Positions 1 to 6,108 of a DNA stretch of 6,108 nucleotides are shown piece after piece; the stretch's first letter is position 1, and each line of letters opens with the position of its first letter. The stretch spans positions 1-6,108 of the forward strand of contig JAEYVD010000544.1 of the NCBI GenBank assembly GCA_023432075.1, in the 5' to 3' direction. Position numbers and translations under genes: made by a program. The notes below the pieces were generated by a model. It saw only the letters and a list, made by a program, of their open reading frames with translations, searched no databases and was not told where the DNA came from. Origin of the DNA: Pseudomonadota bacterium (GTDB lineage: Bacteria > Pseudomonadota > Gammaproteobacteria > Burkholderiales > Burkholderiaceae_B).

Positions 1-1970
1 CGTCGGCGCGCGCTTGGGAAGCCTGGATCAAGGATGGGCAGAGCATTGTGTTCAAGACCTTGCTCGCGCTTGACCAAAACCTGATGCAAAGCCTGGTCCC
101 CACGTTCAGCAATCAGGGCGAACTGGATTGGAACGACTTCGGCAAGCTCTACGCCCCGGTCACCAAGATCATTAACAGTAGCGACCTGGGTGAAAAACTC
201 ATCTGGCCTAACGTGCAAGACGCGATCGCCAGTGTGCTGGCGGCTTACAACAGTGCGGTGAGCCGACTGGAACTGAAGGTTGATGCCGGCGTGCGCAACG
301 TCGCCGCGCGCGTGAACAGCGCATCGCTCTTGCTGTACTCGCGTACGTACATGACCCAGGTCGCTGTTCAGATGAAGCTGGGCGAGTACTACACGTTAAT
401 GTGCAAGCAGATCGGGGAAGACCGCAACAGGCTTTCGGCTGCCATCGCGCAAGCGACCGGAAAGGCGCACAAGCAAGTGCGTTCGGTGCTGACTGCTGGT
501 GTCCTCAGTCTGGCCCTGAGTGATCCGAAACTCGCCGAAAAGATGGTGGACGTGGTCTTCTGGGTCGAAGGCAACGCGAATGACCTGCGCAAGCGCTTTG
601 GCGGCGTTGCCCAGGACGCCATCCAGCAAACGGGAGAGGTCATCGGAGATGCTACGCGCCGGGCTGGCGAAGCGCTGAGCGAACTCAAGGTGCTGGCGGG
701 TACGCTGGAGCCGGAGGCGCGCAAGGCCTTGGCCGGTCTTCAGCTCAGCGCGTTGCAGGCTGCCGACCTTGCACGCTCCGGGTTGAGGGGCGCGCGCAGT
801 GCTGCTGCGATTGCCCGAGGAACGGTCGGAAGCGCTGAATTGTTGGTTGCCGTTGGCGGCACGTACCTACTATCGCAGGGTTTGCGCAAATCGGTTGAAG
901 CCGTGGATGCCACTTTCGGAGCCAAACACGAGGAAGCCGTGCTGGCGGTGTACTCGGCCTCAATCGGGGTGTTGGGGGGAAGTATTGAGGTGGCGGGAAT
1001 GACGATGAGGGCCAGCGCTGAGCAAGCGAGGAAAGTTCTCCGCGCGCATGCGTCGAGTGTCGGTGCCATCAGTCAGCTCGCGGACGCTGGTAAAGCACTG
1101 GCGCGCTTTGGGGGAATACTTGGCGCGGTGTCTGGGGCTGTTGACGCTGTTGCGGCTTTAGCTGCAGCTGGTCGTGCCGGTGATGCTGGCGGTAAATCAG
1201 CAAGATCTTGGTACTTCGGTGCTGCAGGATTATCCGTCACAAGCGTGGGCTTTGCGGTGTACGCCCTCTATTCCGCCTCGACGACAATATTGAGTGCCAC
1301 CTGGGTGCTTGGGCCTGTCGGGTGGGCAATTCTTGCTGGAATTAGTGCGTTTGTCTTTCTGCAGCTTGGTGGGGAGGCTGAGTCGTCTCCCTTAGAACGA
1401 TGGGCGTATCGTAGTCACTTTGGACTATCGGAGAGTGATAAGTTTGACGACGCGAATTCGGCAGTTTCCGCATTGAATGCGGCGGTTCTTGGGGTCGATG
1501 CGCAGGTGGTGTTTGGTTCTATAGTGCGAGCCGTCCACTACGAAGGGAAGGCTGCCGCCATGGGTGGGGCGGAGGGAGGGCCGGCGGTTATACCGCAATT
1601 GCAATATCAAATAGTCATGCCTCGCTACGATGTCTCCCGCGTAGCCTTTAAGTGGCGACTTATCGTAAAGCGGTATTCCGGCGAGCAGATTATGGCGTCC
1701 GGTATGCACCCACTCGGTGATCCCAAGTCAAGTGAACATAGCATCCCGCTACAGCGGCTGGATTATGTGCCTGAAAGTAATGCGCCGACTAGCCGCGAGC
1801 ACACGGTTACTGCAGTAGAGGAAGGAAAGGAAACCTTCCTTATTGTGGAAGGCTCGATCGAACTCAAAGTTAGTCACGATATCGATGAGGCACGAATCGT
1901 TCTAGAGTACCTACCAAACATTCACGACTCAGAGATGATCGCAATCGTGGACGTTTCGGAGGCCAAATGA
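1..1970 (+). CDS. Putative T6SS VasX-like pore-forming effector, C-terminal part (5' truncated by window edge)
   Basis: The frame is open from base 3 to the TGA at 1968-1970, about 655 codons, with no stop upstream, so the true start lies left of the window. The GTG at 48 is internal and has no Shine-Dalgarno. Visible order: a mixed helical region; Ala-rich amphipathic helices (about 540-800); several hydrophobic stretches (about 840-885, 936-1001, 1092-1178); a strong hydrophobic hairpin at about 1215-1280 and 1284-1367 carrying a GPVGWAILAGI motif; then an SPLERW motif and a roughly 195-residue, probably beta-rich tail. Large T6SS effectors of the VasX/colicin-like type share this plan: soluble front, late membrane helices, cognate immunity gene immediately downstream. 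Such proteins are injected into rivals and depolarise the inner membrane. The family call rests on architecture and remembered similarity. Secretion by T6SS is inferred, since no VgrG, PAAR or adaptor gene is visible. It overlaps the next gene by 4 bases. Confidence 0.68.
   Translation, partial: SARAWEAWIKDGQSIVFKTLLALDQNLMQSLVPTFSNQGELDWNDFGKLYAPVTKIINSSDLGEKLIWPNVQDAIASVLAAYNSAVSRLELKVDAGVRNVAARVNSASLLLYSRTYMTQVAVQMKLGEYYTLMCKQIGEDRNRLSAAIAQATGKAHKQVRSVLTAGVLSLALSDPKLAEKMVDVVFWVEGNANDLRKRFGGVAQDAIQQTGEVIGDATRRAGEALSELKVLAGTLEPEARKALAGLQLSALQAADLARSGLRGARSAAAIARGTVGSAELLVAVGGTYLLSQGLRKSVEAVDATFGAKHEEAVLAVYSASIGVLGGSIEVAGMTMRASAEQARKVLRAHASSVGAISQLADAGKALARFGGILGAVSGAVDAVAALAAAGRAGDAGGKSARSWYFGAAGLSVTSVGFAVYALYSASTTILSATWVLGPVGWAILAGISAFVFLQLGGEAESSPLERWAYRSHFGLSESDKFDDANSAVSALNAAVLGVDAQVVFGSIVRAVHYEGKAAAMGGAEGGPAVIPQLQYQIVMPRYDVSRVAFKWRLIVKRYSGEQIMASGMHPLGDPKSSEHSIPLQRLDYVPESNAPTSREHTVTAVEEGKETFLIVEGSIELKVSHDIDEARIVLEYLPNIHDSEMIAIVDVSEAK
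1958..1962 (+). promoter_or_regulatory. Ribosome binding site of the immunity gene, inside the effector 3' end
   Basis: GGAGG lies 4 bases before the ATG at 1967, within the last codons of the effector. Together with the ATGA overlap (1967-1970) it fixes the downstream start and suggests translational coupling of toxin and immunity. The spacing is slightly short. Confidence 0.6.
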
Positions 1971-2773
1971 CAACGTCTCCGAAAGCTCTCTTGGACATTC
2001 CGACTGCTGGATGGAAAGCTGATCTTCCGCTTCCATGGGCACCACCGGATCATATTTTTCATCCAATCGGCGTCGCACCAAATTACGTGGACGAAATCTA
2101 CCTTGAGTTGCATACCGCCAAAATATTGAATCGAACGGTGGTTTGCGCTTGTGGCATCTTTATTCTCACGATCGCGTTTCTAATGCTCGTAATGTCGTTG
2201 CTTGAGCTTGCAGACGGAGCATATGCATTTAAATCAAATCCATTGGCTTATGTCTTTTTATTGGGAGCAATAATGGTCAGTTTCGTCCTGGGAATAGGCA
2301 TGTTACGCACAGGTATAGCCGCCCCTCGAGACGAGCCCATTCGTTTCAACCGCAAGCGAGGCAAAGTTTACGTGTACCGATTTCACAGCGGCGGACCGAT
2401 CAGTCGAAAGGGTTGGGGTGTTCGCCCGGAGGCTTTCGACTGGAAAGACCTCCGAGCCGAAGCCTGGAGTCGCAAGGCGCCGAGCCCCAGCGGTGTGCCG
2501 ATTTTCGCGTGGGGCGTGGATATCGCTGTGGTGGCGCCGGGCACCAATCATGTCATTGACCGCTTCCAACTAGCCGGCAGCAACGCCAACGGCGAACACA
2601 TGTGGGCAATGGCGCGCGCGTTCATGAATCAGGGACCGGAGGCATTACCCCAGTATCCAAACCCGCCTCGTGATTGGAACAACGATGTGCCGCCCTATCA
2701 TTTGGCCCTGCGTTTAGCGCCTAAGGTGGAGTGGCCGACTGATATGGACGTCGAGTCGCGCACGGGACTGTGA
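1967..2773 (+). CDS. Putative membrane immunity protein of the upstream effector (DUF6708-like)
   Basis: This is a 268-aa protein whose ATG overlaps the effector stop as ATGA, preceded by GGAGG. The first 55 residues are soluble and proline-rich. Two hydrophobic helices follow at about 58-80 and 92-114, then a cytoplasmic-looking domain opening with PIRFNRKRGKVYVYRF (124-139), a motif I associate from memory with DUF6708 proteins found beside T6SS effectors. No signal peptide is seen. Tight coupling to a membrane-active toxin and the presence of membrane helices suggest an inner-membrane immunity protein, by analogy with TsiV2 for VasX and with colicin immunity proteins. The 5' half is AT-rich for this genome (19 of 60 GC at 2221-2280), which suggests horizontal acquisition. 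The membrane topology and operon overlap are visible in the sequence; the protective role is inferred. An accessory or chaperone role for the effector is the main alternative. Confidence 0.68.
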   Translation: MTTSPKALLDIPTAGWKADLPLPWAPPDHIFHPIGVAPNYVDEIYLELHTAKILNRTVVCACGIFILTIAFLMLVMSLLELADGAYAFKSNPLAYVFLLGAIMVSFVLGIGMLRTGIAAPRDEPIRFNRKRGKVYVYRFHSGGPISRKGWGVRPEAFDWKDLRAEAWSRKAPSPSGVPIFAWGVDIAVVAPGTNHVIDRFQLAGSNANGEHMWAMARAFMNQGPEALPQYPNPPRDWNNDVPPYHLALRLAPKVEWPTDMDVESRTGL

Positions 2774-2823
2774 TTCGCCTTTGGTCGGCGCCGAAGTCAA
2801 AGTGTTGACGGTGTGCCGTTGGA

Positions 2824-2861
2824 AAGCGGCCTGCCGGATGCTGCGGCGGGCCGTTTGTTTT
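2824..2861 (+). terminator. Rho-independent terminator of the effector/immunity operon
   Basis: A GC-rich stem pairs CGGCCTGCCG (2827-2836) with CGGCGGGCCG (2844-2853), with one T-G wobble and a 7-base loop. It extends by further A-T/G-T pairs to 2824/2856 and runs into TTTGTTTT (2854-2861). It starts about 50 bases after the immunity stop. In the minus-strand transcript the wobble becomes an A-C mismatch and the T tract is only three bases, so the element mainly serves the plus strand, although it also lies just past the stop of the convergent glutaredoxin-like gene. Confidence 0.8.
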
Positions 2862-2869
2862 CCGTACGG

Positions 2870-3244
2870 TCAGGTAACGTTGGCAAACCGCTTTTCCAGG
2901 TACGCGATGATGTCGTTGGACTCGTACATCCAGCGCGTGCCCTCGGCGTCTTCGATGCGCAAGCAAGGCACCTTCACCTTACCGCCGCCCGCCTGCAACG
3001 CGGCGCGCGCGTCGGGGTCGTGCTTGGCGTCCTTCAGCGCGACCGGCACATTGAGCCGGTGCATGGCGCGGCGTGTTTTCACGCAAAAGGGGCACGCCTG
3101 GAATTGATACAGCGAGAGCGCGGCCGCATCGGCGTTGACGGTGGCCTGGCCTTGCGGCGAGCGCTTCTGCGGACGCGGACGGGTCAGTGCGTCGCCCAGG
3201 ACAATGATTTGACCCAGGCCGACACGCAGGGCTTTGACGAGCAT
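2870..3244 (-). CDS. Glutaredoxin / GST N-terminal-domain protein with N-terminal hydrophobic segment
   Basis: This 124-aa protein has a thioredoxin-fold glutaredoxin domain from about residue 43 to the end. Visible hallmarks are the CPFC redox motif (51-54), followed by KTRRAMHRLN; the KVPCL segment with the cis-proline at 93; and ESNDII (108-113), matching the glutathione gamma-glutamyl binding loop of glutaredoxins and GST N-domains. The role expected from the family is glutathione-dependent thiol-disulfide exchange. The first 40 residues precede the fold. They contain a moderately hydrophobic stretch (ALRVGLGQIIVLGDAL, 5-20) followed by a basic, proline-containing linker, which I read as a possible membrane-associating segment. 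I recall the same leader in homologues from Pseudomonas and Alcaligenaceae. No clear Shine-Dalgarno precedes the ATG. The gene stands alone on this strand and converges on the effector/immunity operon. Confidence 0.85.
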   Translation of the reverse strand: MLVKALRVGLGQIIVLGDALTRPRPQKRSPQGQATVNADAAALSLYQFQACPFCVKTRRAMHRLNVPVALKDAKHDPDARAALQAGGGKVKVPCLRIEDAEGTRWMYESNDIIAYLEKRFANVT

Positions 3245-3365
3245 GAATGGGGACTCGGAATGGTGAGAGAGGGTGTCAGTCTACTCTGTGCGGCGCGGGC
3301 GGCGCTTGTGTGATGCGGTTTGGCAGCGGGCGCGGCTTGGCGCATTGCATGAACGCTCACCGCGA

Positions 3366-3371
3366 TATCAT
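3366..3371 (+). promoter_or_regulatory. Weak candidate -10 element for the secreted-protein gene
   Basis: TATCAT matches the sigma70 -10 consensus at five of six positions. A poor -35-like TTGCAT lies at 3345-3350 with a short 15-base spacer. The site is in the divergent gap (3245-3462), about 90 bases before the ATG at 3463. This is a weak sequence match only. Confidence 0.2.
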
Positions 3372-3447
3372 GCCCTGGCGCTCTCGCCCAGGCCCTGTTC
3401 AGCCGGATGGGTGGCCGCGGCTGATTTGCCCAATAACCGAATCCATA

Positions 3448-3452
3448 GAGGA
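3448..3452 (+). promoter_or_regulatory. Ribosome binding site deciding the start at 3463
   Basis: GAGGA sits 10 bases before the ATG at 3463. The codon immediately begins a textbook signal peptide. This supports 3463 over the in-frame ATG at 3247, whose extra 72 codons lack a comparable site and would bury the signal peptide. Confidence 0.6.
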
Positions 3453-3462
3453 ACCAAGACCG

Positions 3463-4539
3463 ATGACGCTGTCTCGCCGCGTGCTTGCCGTTGTGTGTGT
3501 ATCTGCGTTGTTTTCCCCGTTCGCCGCGTTGGCACAGTCGCCCACAGACAAAGCGCTACAGGCAGAAGCGACAGCCATGAGGGAGCGGCATCGCGCGAAC
3601 ACCGACAAACTGTTCGATCAGGCCCGCGAGGACATGGCATTGGTGGTGATCCCGACCGTCAATTTCGATGCGCTGCCACCGCGTGATTTTGATGACGCGG
3701 CCACACGGGACCGATTCACCCGCCAGAGCAGCACGCTCATGCATTGGCAGCATGTGACCGAGAAGGGATACGCGATGACGGTGGGCCAAGGCAAGCACAA
3801 GTTCGATGCCGCCGATCTCGGGCCGCTGTTCCAGACCACGCGCGGCGCGGTCGCGTATCAGGTGATTCCAGTGTGGCCCGGAGAATACCGGCTCAATCGC
3901 ATTACCTATCACCAGCCGCGCACGGCGTTGCCGGATACAGATGCGCGCGCGAAGTCGATGGATTATCTGAAAGACCTCGGCATGGCGACGCTGACCGAGA
4001 CGGCGGATGTCGATTTCAAGAAGACGGGGCCCTGGACGCCGCTGCCGCCCAGCGAGGATATGCTGGGTTCAGGCTGCGAGGTCACGTTGCGCTTCGGGGA
4101 CGGCTGCGATGAGGCTGCCCGGGAGTATCGCTGGGTGGAGGAGGCCAAGCGCGCCGTCCAGGAACGCGCGGCCGAGATGGTGCCCGTTGCCGGCGTTGCG
4201 ACGGAATTGCTGTTTACGCCGTTGGCCACGATCACGCTGAAAGCGGGTGATGTGGTCCTGATGGATGGGTTCAAGATGCCGGACGACCAACCAGTGATGG
4301 TCAAGGATTCGTGCGGAGTGTTGGCCCGGGAATGGGTGTGTTTGTTGGAGTCGATGACGCTCGAACGTCTGCCCGCCAGTCTTGAGGATTTCCGGAAGGC
4401 GCGTAGTGCTGCCAGTTTCCAATTGCCGAAGCTGGATGCCGCGCTACAGGGGCTGGTTTATCGGGAACCCAAGTATTACTTCGAACCTGCGGCTGCGGCG
4501 CCTAATCGGTTTGAGATGAGTAAGGAAAGCTGGAAATAG
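3463..4539 (+). CDS. Secreted (periplasmic) protein of unknown function
   Basis: This is a 358-aa protein when started at 3463, where a Shine-Dalgarno-like GAGGA precedes an ATG encoding MTLSRR, a hydrophobic core (7-23) and an ALA-QS cleavage site after residue 24. The signal is Sec type; no lipobox cysteine is present, so a soluble periplasmic or secreted product is expected. The frame stays open up to 3247, but that extension would place the signal internally. The mature part is rich in charged residues, with a helical start (about 25-50). It has exactly four cysteines, at 205, 215, 284 and 293, in two close pairs that could form disulfides. No transmembrane segment or known catalytic motif was recognised, and I cannot assign a family. 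It is divergent from the glutaredoxin-like gene and convergent with the transporter, so it is probably a single-gene transcription unit. Its composition is high GC, like the right-hand neighbours. Confidence 0.8.
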   Translation: MTLSRRVLAVVCVSALFSPFAALAQSPTDKALQAEATAMRERHRANTDKLFDQAREDMALVVIPTVNFDALPPRDFDDAATRDRFTRQSSTLMHWQHVTEKGYAMTVGQGKHKFDAADLGPLFQTTRGAVAYQVIPVWPGEYRLNRITYHQPRTALPDTDARAKSMDYLKDLGMATLTETADVDFKKTGPWTPLPPSEDMLGSGCEVTLRFGDGCDEAAREYRWVEEAKRAVQERAAEMVPVAGVATELLFTPLATITLKAGDVVLMDGFKMPDDQPVMVKDSCGVLAREWVCLLESMTLERLPASLEDFRKARSAASFQLPKLDAALQGLVYREPKYYFEPAAAAPNRFEMSKESWK

Positions 4540-4542
4540 CGC

Positions 4543-5775
4543 CTAGGTCTGCGCTACCTCATTCCCATTCAACGTCCGAAGCCGCCTCAACTCCGGAAAC
4601 CATCGCATCCACAGTCCCGCCACGGCAATCGTCCCCACCCCGCCGATCACCACGGCGGGCACTGCGCCAAACAATTGCGCGGTGAGCCCAGACTCAAATT
4701 CCCCAAGCTGATTCGACGCGCCGATGAACAAGGTGTTCACCGCGCTGACCCGGCCCAGCATGTGATCGGGCGTATTCAACTGCACCAGCGATGACCGCAC
4801 GACCACGCTGACCGCGTCCGCTGCGCCAAGCACCACCAGCGCGGCGATCGATAGCGGGATCGACGTCGACAGACCGAACACGGTGGTCGCCAGCCCGAAC
4901 ACGATGAGCGAACCGAACAGCAGCCGGCCAACGTTCTCACCCAGGCTCAAACGTGCCAGCGTCAACGACATCAATGCCGCGCCGCAAGCCGGGGCCGCGC
5001 GCAATGCGCCAAGCGCCCAAGGCCCTGCATTGAGAATGTCTTTCGCAAAGATCGGCAGCAGCGCCGTTGCCCCGCCCAGCAGCACCGCAAACAAATCCAA
5101 CGACAGCGTGCCCAGCAGCAACCGGCGCTGGAAGATGAATGTGATGCCGCCGAACAGCGTGCGCCACGTGGTTGGTTCCTTGCGAGGCGGCGCGCGGTCG
5201 ATGACGAGGGTGGCGATGGCGATGAAGGCCGTCAAATACAACGCGGCGGCGACGCAGTAGATCCACCCTGCCCCGAGGCTGTAGCCGACGCCGCCGAGCG
5301 CGGGGCCGGCGATTTGCGCGATCTGGCCGCCGGATGAGGACAGCGCGGTGGCGCGTGGGAGCCATTCGCGCGGGACGACGGCGGGGATGAGCGTGGAGAG
5401 CGTGGGCGCTTCGAATGCGCGGGCCGAGCTCATGATGATGATGGTCGCGTAGATGAGCGTCTTGCCGCCGACGCCGTGCAGCGCGGCGATGGCGAGCACC
5501 AGCGTGGCCAGGGCTTCGAGCGCCATGCAGAGGGCGACGATCTTGCGGCGGTCGTAGCGGTCGGCGACGTGGCCGACGACGAGCGTGAGCGCGGCCATGG
5601 GCAGAAATTGGGCGAGGCCGATGAGGCCCAGGTCGAGCGCGCTGCCGGAGAGCGCATAGATCTGCCAGCCCACGGCGACGGAGACTATCTGGAACGCCAG
5701 TGACGCGGCGACGCGGCCGCAGAGGAAATGCAGGAACGGCGGACTGGTAAGCGGACTGGGCGTGTCGGCGGACAT
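4543..5775 (-). CDS. MFS exporter, EntS-like (MFS_3 family)
   Basis: This 410-aa inner-membrane protein is of normal length for the family and has about 12 hydrophobic segments, probably using proton-driven antiport. MFS motif A is seen after the second helix as GHVADRYDRRK (68-78), and a motif C-like GPALGG at 157-162. The stretch TPDHMLGRVSAVNTLF followed by IGASNQLGEFESG (335-363) is typical of the MFS_3/EntS group, which contains the enterobactin exporter EntS. The substrate cannot be read from sequence, and no siderophore genes are present, so a siderophore role is not claimed; multidrug or metabolite efflux are equally possible. There is no good Shine-Dalgarno before the ATG. A terminator separates it from the upstream carboxylase gene, so it probably has its own promoter. 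Its stop lies 3 bases from that of the convergent secreted-protein gene. Confidence 0.9.
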   Translation of the reverse strand: MSADTPSPLTSPPFLHFLCGRVAASLAFQIVSVAVGWQIYALSGSALDLGLIGLAQFLPMAALTLVVGHVADRYDRRKIVALCMALEALATLVLAIAALHGVGGKTLIYATIIIMSSARAFEAPTLSTLIPAVVPREWLPRATALSSSGGQIAQIAGPALGGVGYSLGAGWIYCVAAALYLTAFIAIATLVIDRAPPRKEPTTWRTLFGGITFIFQRRLLLGTLSLDLFAVLLGGATALLPIFAKDILNAGPWALGALRAAPACGAALMSLTLARLSLGENVGRLLFGSLIVFGLATTVFGLSTSIPLSIAALVVLGAADAVSVVVRSSLVQLNTPDHMLGRVSAVNTLFIGASNQLGEFESGLTAQLFGAVPAVVIGGVGTIAVAGLWMRWFPELRRLRTLNGNEVAQT

Positions 5776-5802
5776 GGTGGGCGTGGCGCGGGGGAAGAGC
5801 CG

Positions 5803-5808
5803 ATTCTA
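5803..5808 (-). promoter_or_regulatory. Candidate -10 element for the MFS gene
   Basis: On the minus strand this reads TAGAAT, five of six matches to the sigma70 -10 box, 27 bases before the ATG and downstream of the carboxylase terminator. No convincing -35 hexamer lies at 16-18 bases, so the call is tentative. Confidence 0.3.
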
Positions 5809-5848
5809 GGCGCGGGGCGCTGACGGATAGCTAAACCGGCGTGCCCCC

Positions 5849-5887
5849 AAAAACAAAGCGGCTCCGAGCGAAACCGCCGGGAGCCGC
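5849..5887 (-). terminator. Rho-independent terminator of the acyl-CoA carboxylase gene
   Basis: In minus-strand sense, GCGGCTCC pairs perfectly with GGAGCCGC (plus-strand arms 5880-5887 and 5858-5865). The 14-base apical region can itself form GCG-GTTT-CGC. The stem is followed at once by TTTGTTTTT (5857 down to 5849). It begins 20 bases after the TAA of the carboxylase gene and should block readthrough into the MFS gene. Confidence 0.85.
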
Positions 5888-5907
5888 CAGCCAAACCCAA
5901 ACAGCCG

Positions 5908-6108
5908 TTACTCGATCGACACCAGCTCGGCGCCTTCCGTCACCTGATCCCCCACCCCATAGAACACTTCCCCAACCGTACCGTCCGCAGTGGCGGAAAT
6001 GGTGTGCTCCATCTTCATCGCTTCCATCACCAGCAGCGGCTGGCCCTTTTCGACCTTGTCGCCGGCCTTGACGGAGATCGAGATGATCTTGCCCGGCATG
6101 GGCGCGGC
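5908..6108 (-). CDS. mccA: Biotin carboxyl-carrier domain, C-terminal end of acyl-CoA carboxylase alpha subunit, probably 3-methylcrotonyl-CoA carboxylase (5' part beyond window)
   Basis: The last 66 codons of a longer gene are present. The frame stays open to the right edge, reading AAPMPGK, the usual entry to a biotinyl/lipoyl domain, so the Met at 6099 is internal. The biotinylation motif EAMKMEHTI is complete, with the acceptor lysine codon at 6013-6015. The flanking pattern VKAGDKV, VMEAMKMEHTI, DGTV, VFY and GDQVTEGAEL resembles methylcrotonyl-CoA carboxylase alpha subunits more than AccB or propionyl-CoA carboxylase. In that family the biotin-loaded arm carries CO2 from the biotin carboxylase domain to the beta subunit during leucine and isovalerate breakdown. 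With only this fragment, acetyl- or propionyl-CoA carboxylase alpha remains possible. The protein ends normally at TAA (5910-5908), and a terminator follows. Confidence 0.85.
   Translation of the reverse strand, partial: AAPMPGKIISISVKAGDKVEKGQPLLVMEAMKMEHTISATADGTVGEVFYGVGDQVTEGAELVSIE

Noticed and set aside
48..50. GTG as the start of the effector gene
   Set aside because: The frame is open upstream to base 3, no ribosome binding site precedes it, and the family is far longer at its N-terminus. It is an internal valine codon.
1823..1842. Inverted repeat of AAGG/CCTT type
   Set aside because: A short purine-rich palindrome inside the effector coding sequence, with no T tract and no repeat copies. 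Probably chance.
2813..3313. Plus-strand reading frame of 166 codons opposite the glutaredoxin-like gene
   Set aside because: It is the antisense shadow of a gene with clear CPFC and GSH-binding motifs, it runs through the terminator stem, and its product shows no recognisable features.
3374..3392. Hairpin CCTGGCG/CGCCCAGG in the divergent intergenic region
   Set aside because: It has a bulge and no following T tract, and it lies upstream of a gene. Too weak to call a terminator, riboswitch or operator.
3247..3462. N-terminal extension of the secreted-protein gene from an ATG at 3247
   Set aside because: The 72 extra residues look non-coding, have no good ribosome site, and would bury a clear signal peptide starting at 3463.
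4883..5260. Plus-strand reading frame of 125 codons opposite the MFS gene
   Set aside because: A GC-rich shadow of a well-supported transporter, with a low-complexity product and no ribosome site.
4543..5775. Assigning the transporter as the enterobactin exporter EntS
   Set aside because: Family resemblance is real, but no siderophore biosynthesis or receptor genes are in the window, so the substrate is not supported.

Overview
The window looks like a chromosomal segment of a GC-rich betaproteobacterium, probably Burkholderiales and perhaps Alcaligenaceae (Achromobacter/Bordetella-like). This is inferred from high GC in most genes (43 of 60 bases at 5521-5580, counted by hand), from protein styles familiar in that group, and from the methylcrotonyl-CoA carboxylase-type gene at the right edge. 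No rRNA, tRNA, insertion sequence, CRISPR array or origin was seen.

Left third (1-2861, + strand): the 3' part of a large, Ala-rich, multi-transmembrane protein resembling VasX-like/colicin-like type VI secretion (T6SS) effectors runs in from the left edge. Through an ATGA stop/start overlap it is joined to a 268-aa protein with two membrane helices, which resembles DUF6708-type proteins and is the likely cognate immunity protein. A strong intrinsic terminator closes the pair. GC falls sharply in the effector's 3' end and the 5' half of the immunity gene (19 of 60 at 2221-2280, against 40 of 60 at 601-660). That pattern fits a toxin-tip/immunity cassette acquired separately from its host gene.

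Middle (2870-4539): a minus-strand, apparently membrane-anchored glutaredoxin/GST-N-domain protein with a CPFC motif is divergent from a plus-strand, signal-peptide-bearing protein of unknown family. About 218 bp separate them.

Right third (4543-6108, - strand): an EntS/MFS_3-type major facilitator exporter converges on the unknown secreted protein, with only 3 bp between the stop codons. Upstream of it, behind its own terminator, lies the biotinylated C-terminal end of an acyl-CoA carboxylase alpha subunit (probably methylcrotonyl-CoA carboxylase), which runs off the right edge. The right-hand genes look like independent single units, not one pathway. The system of interest is the effector/immunity pair on the left.
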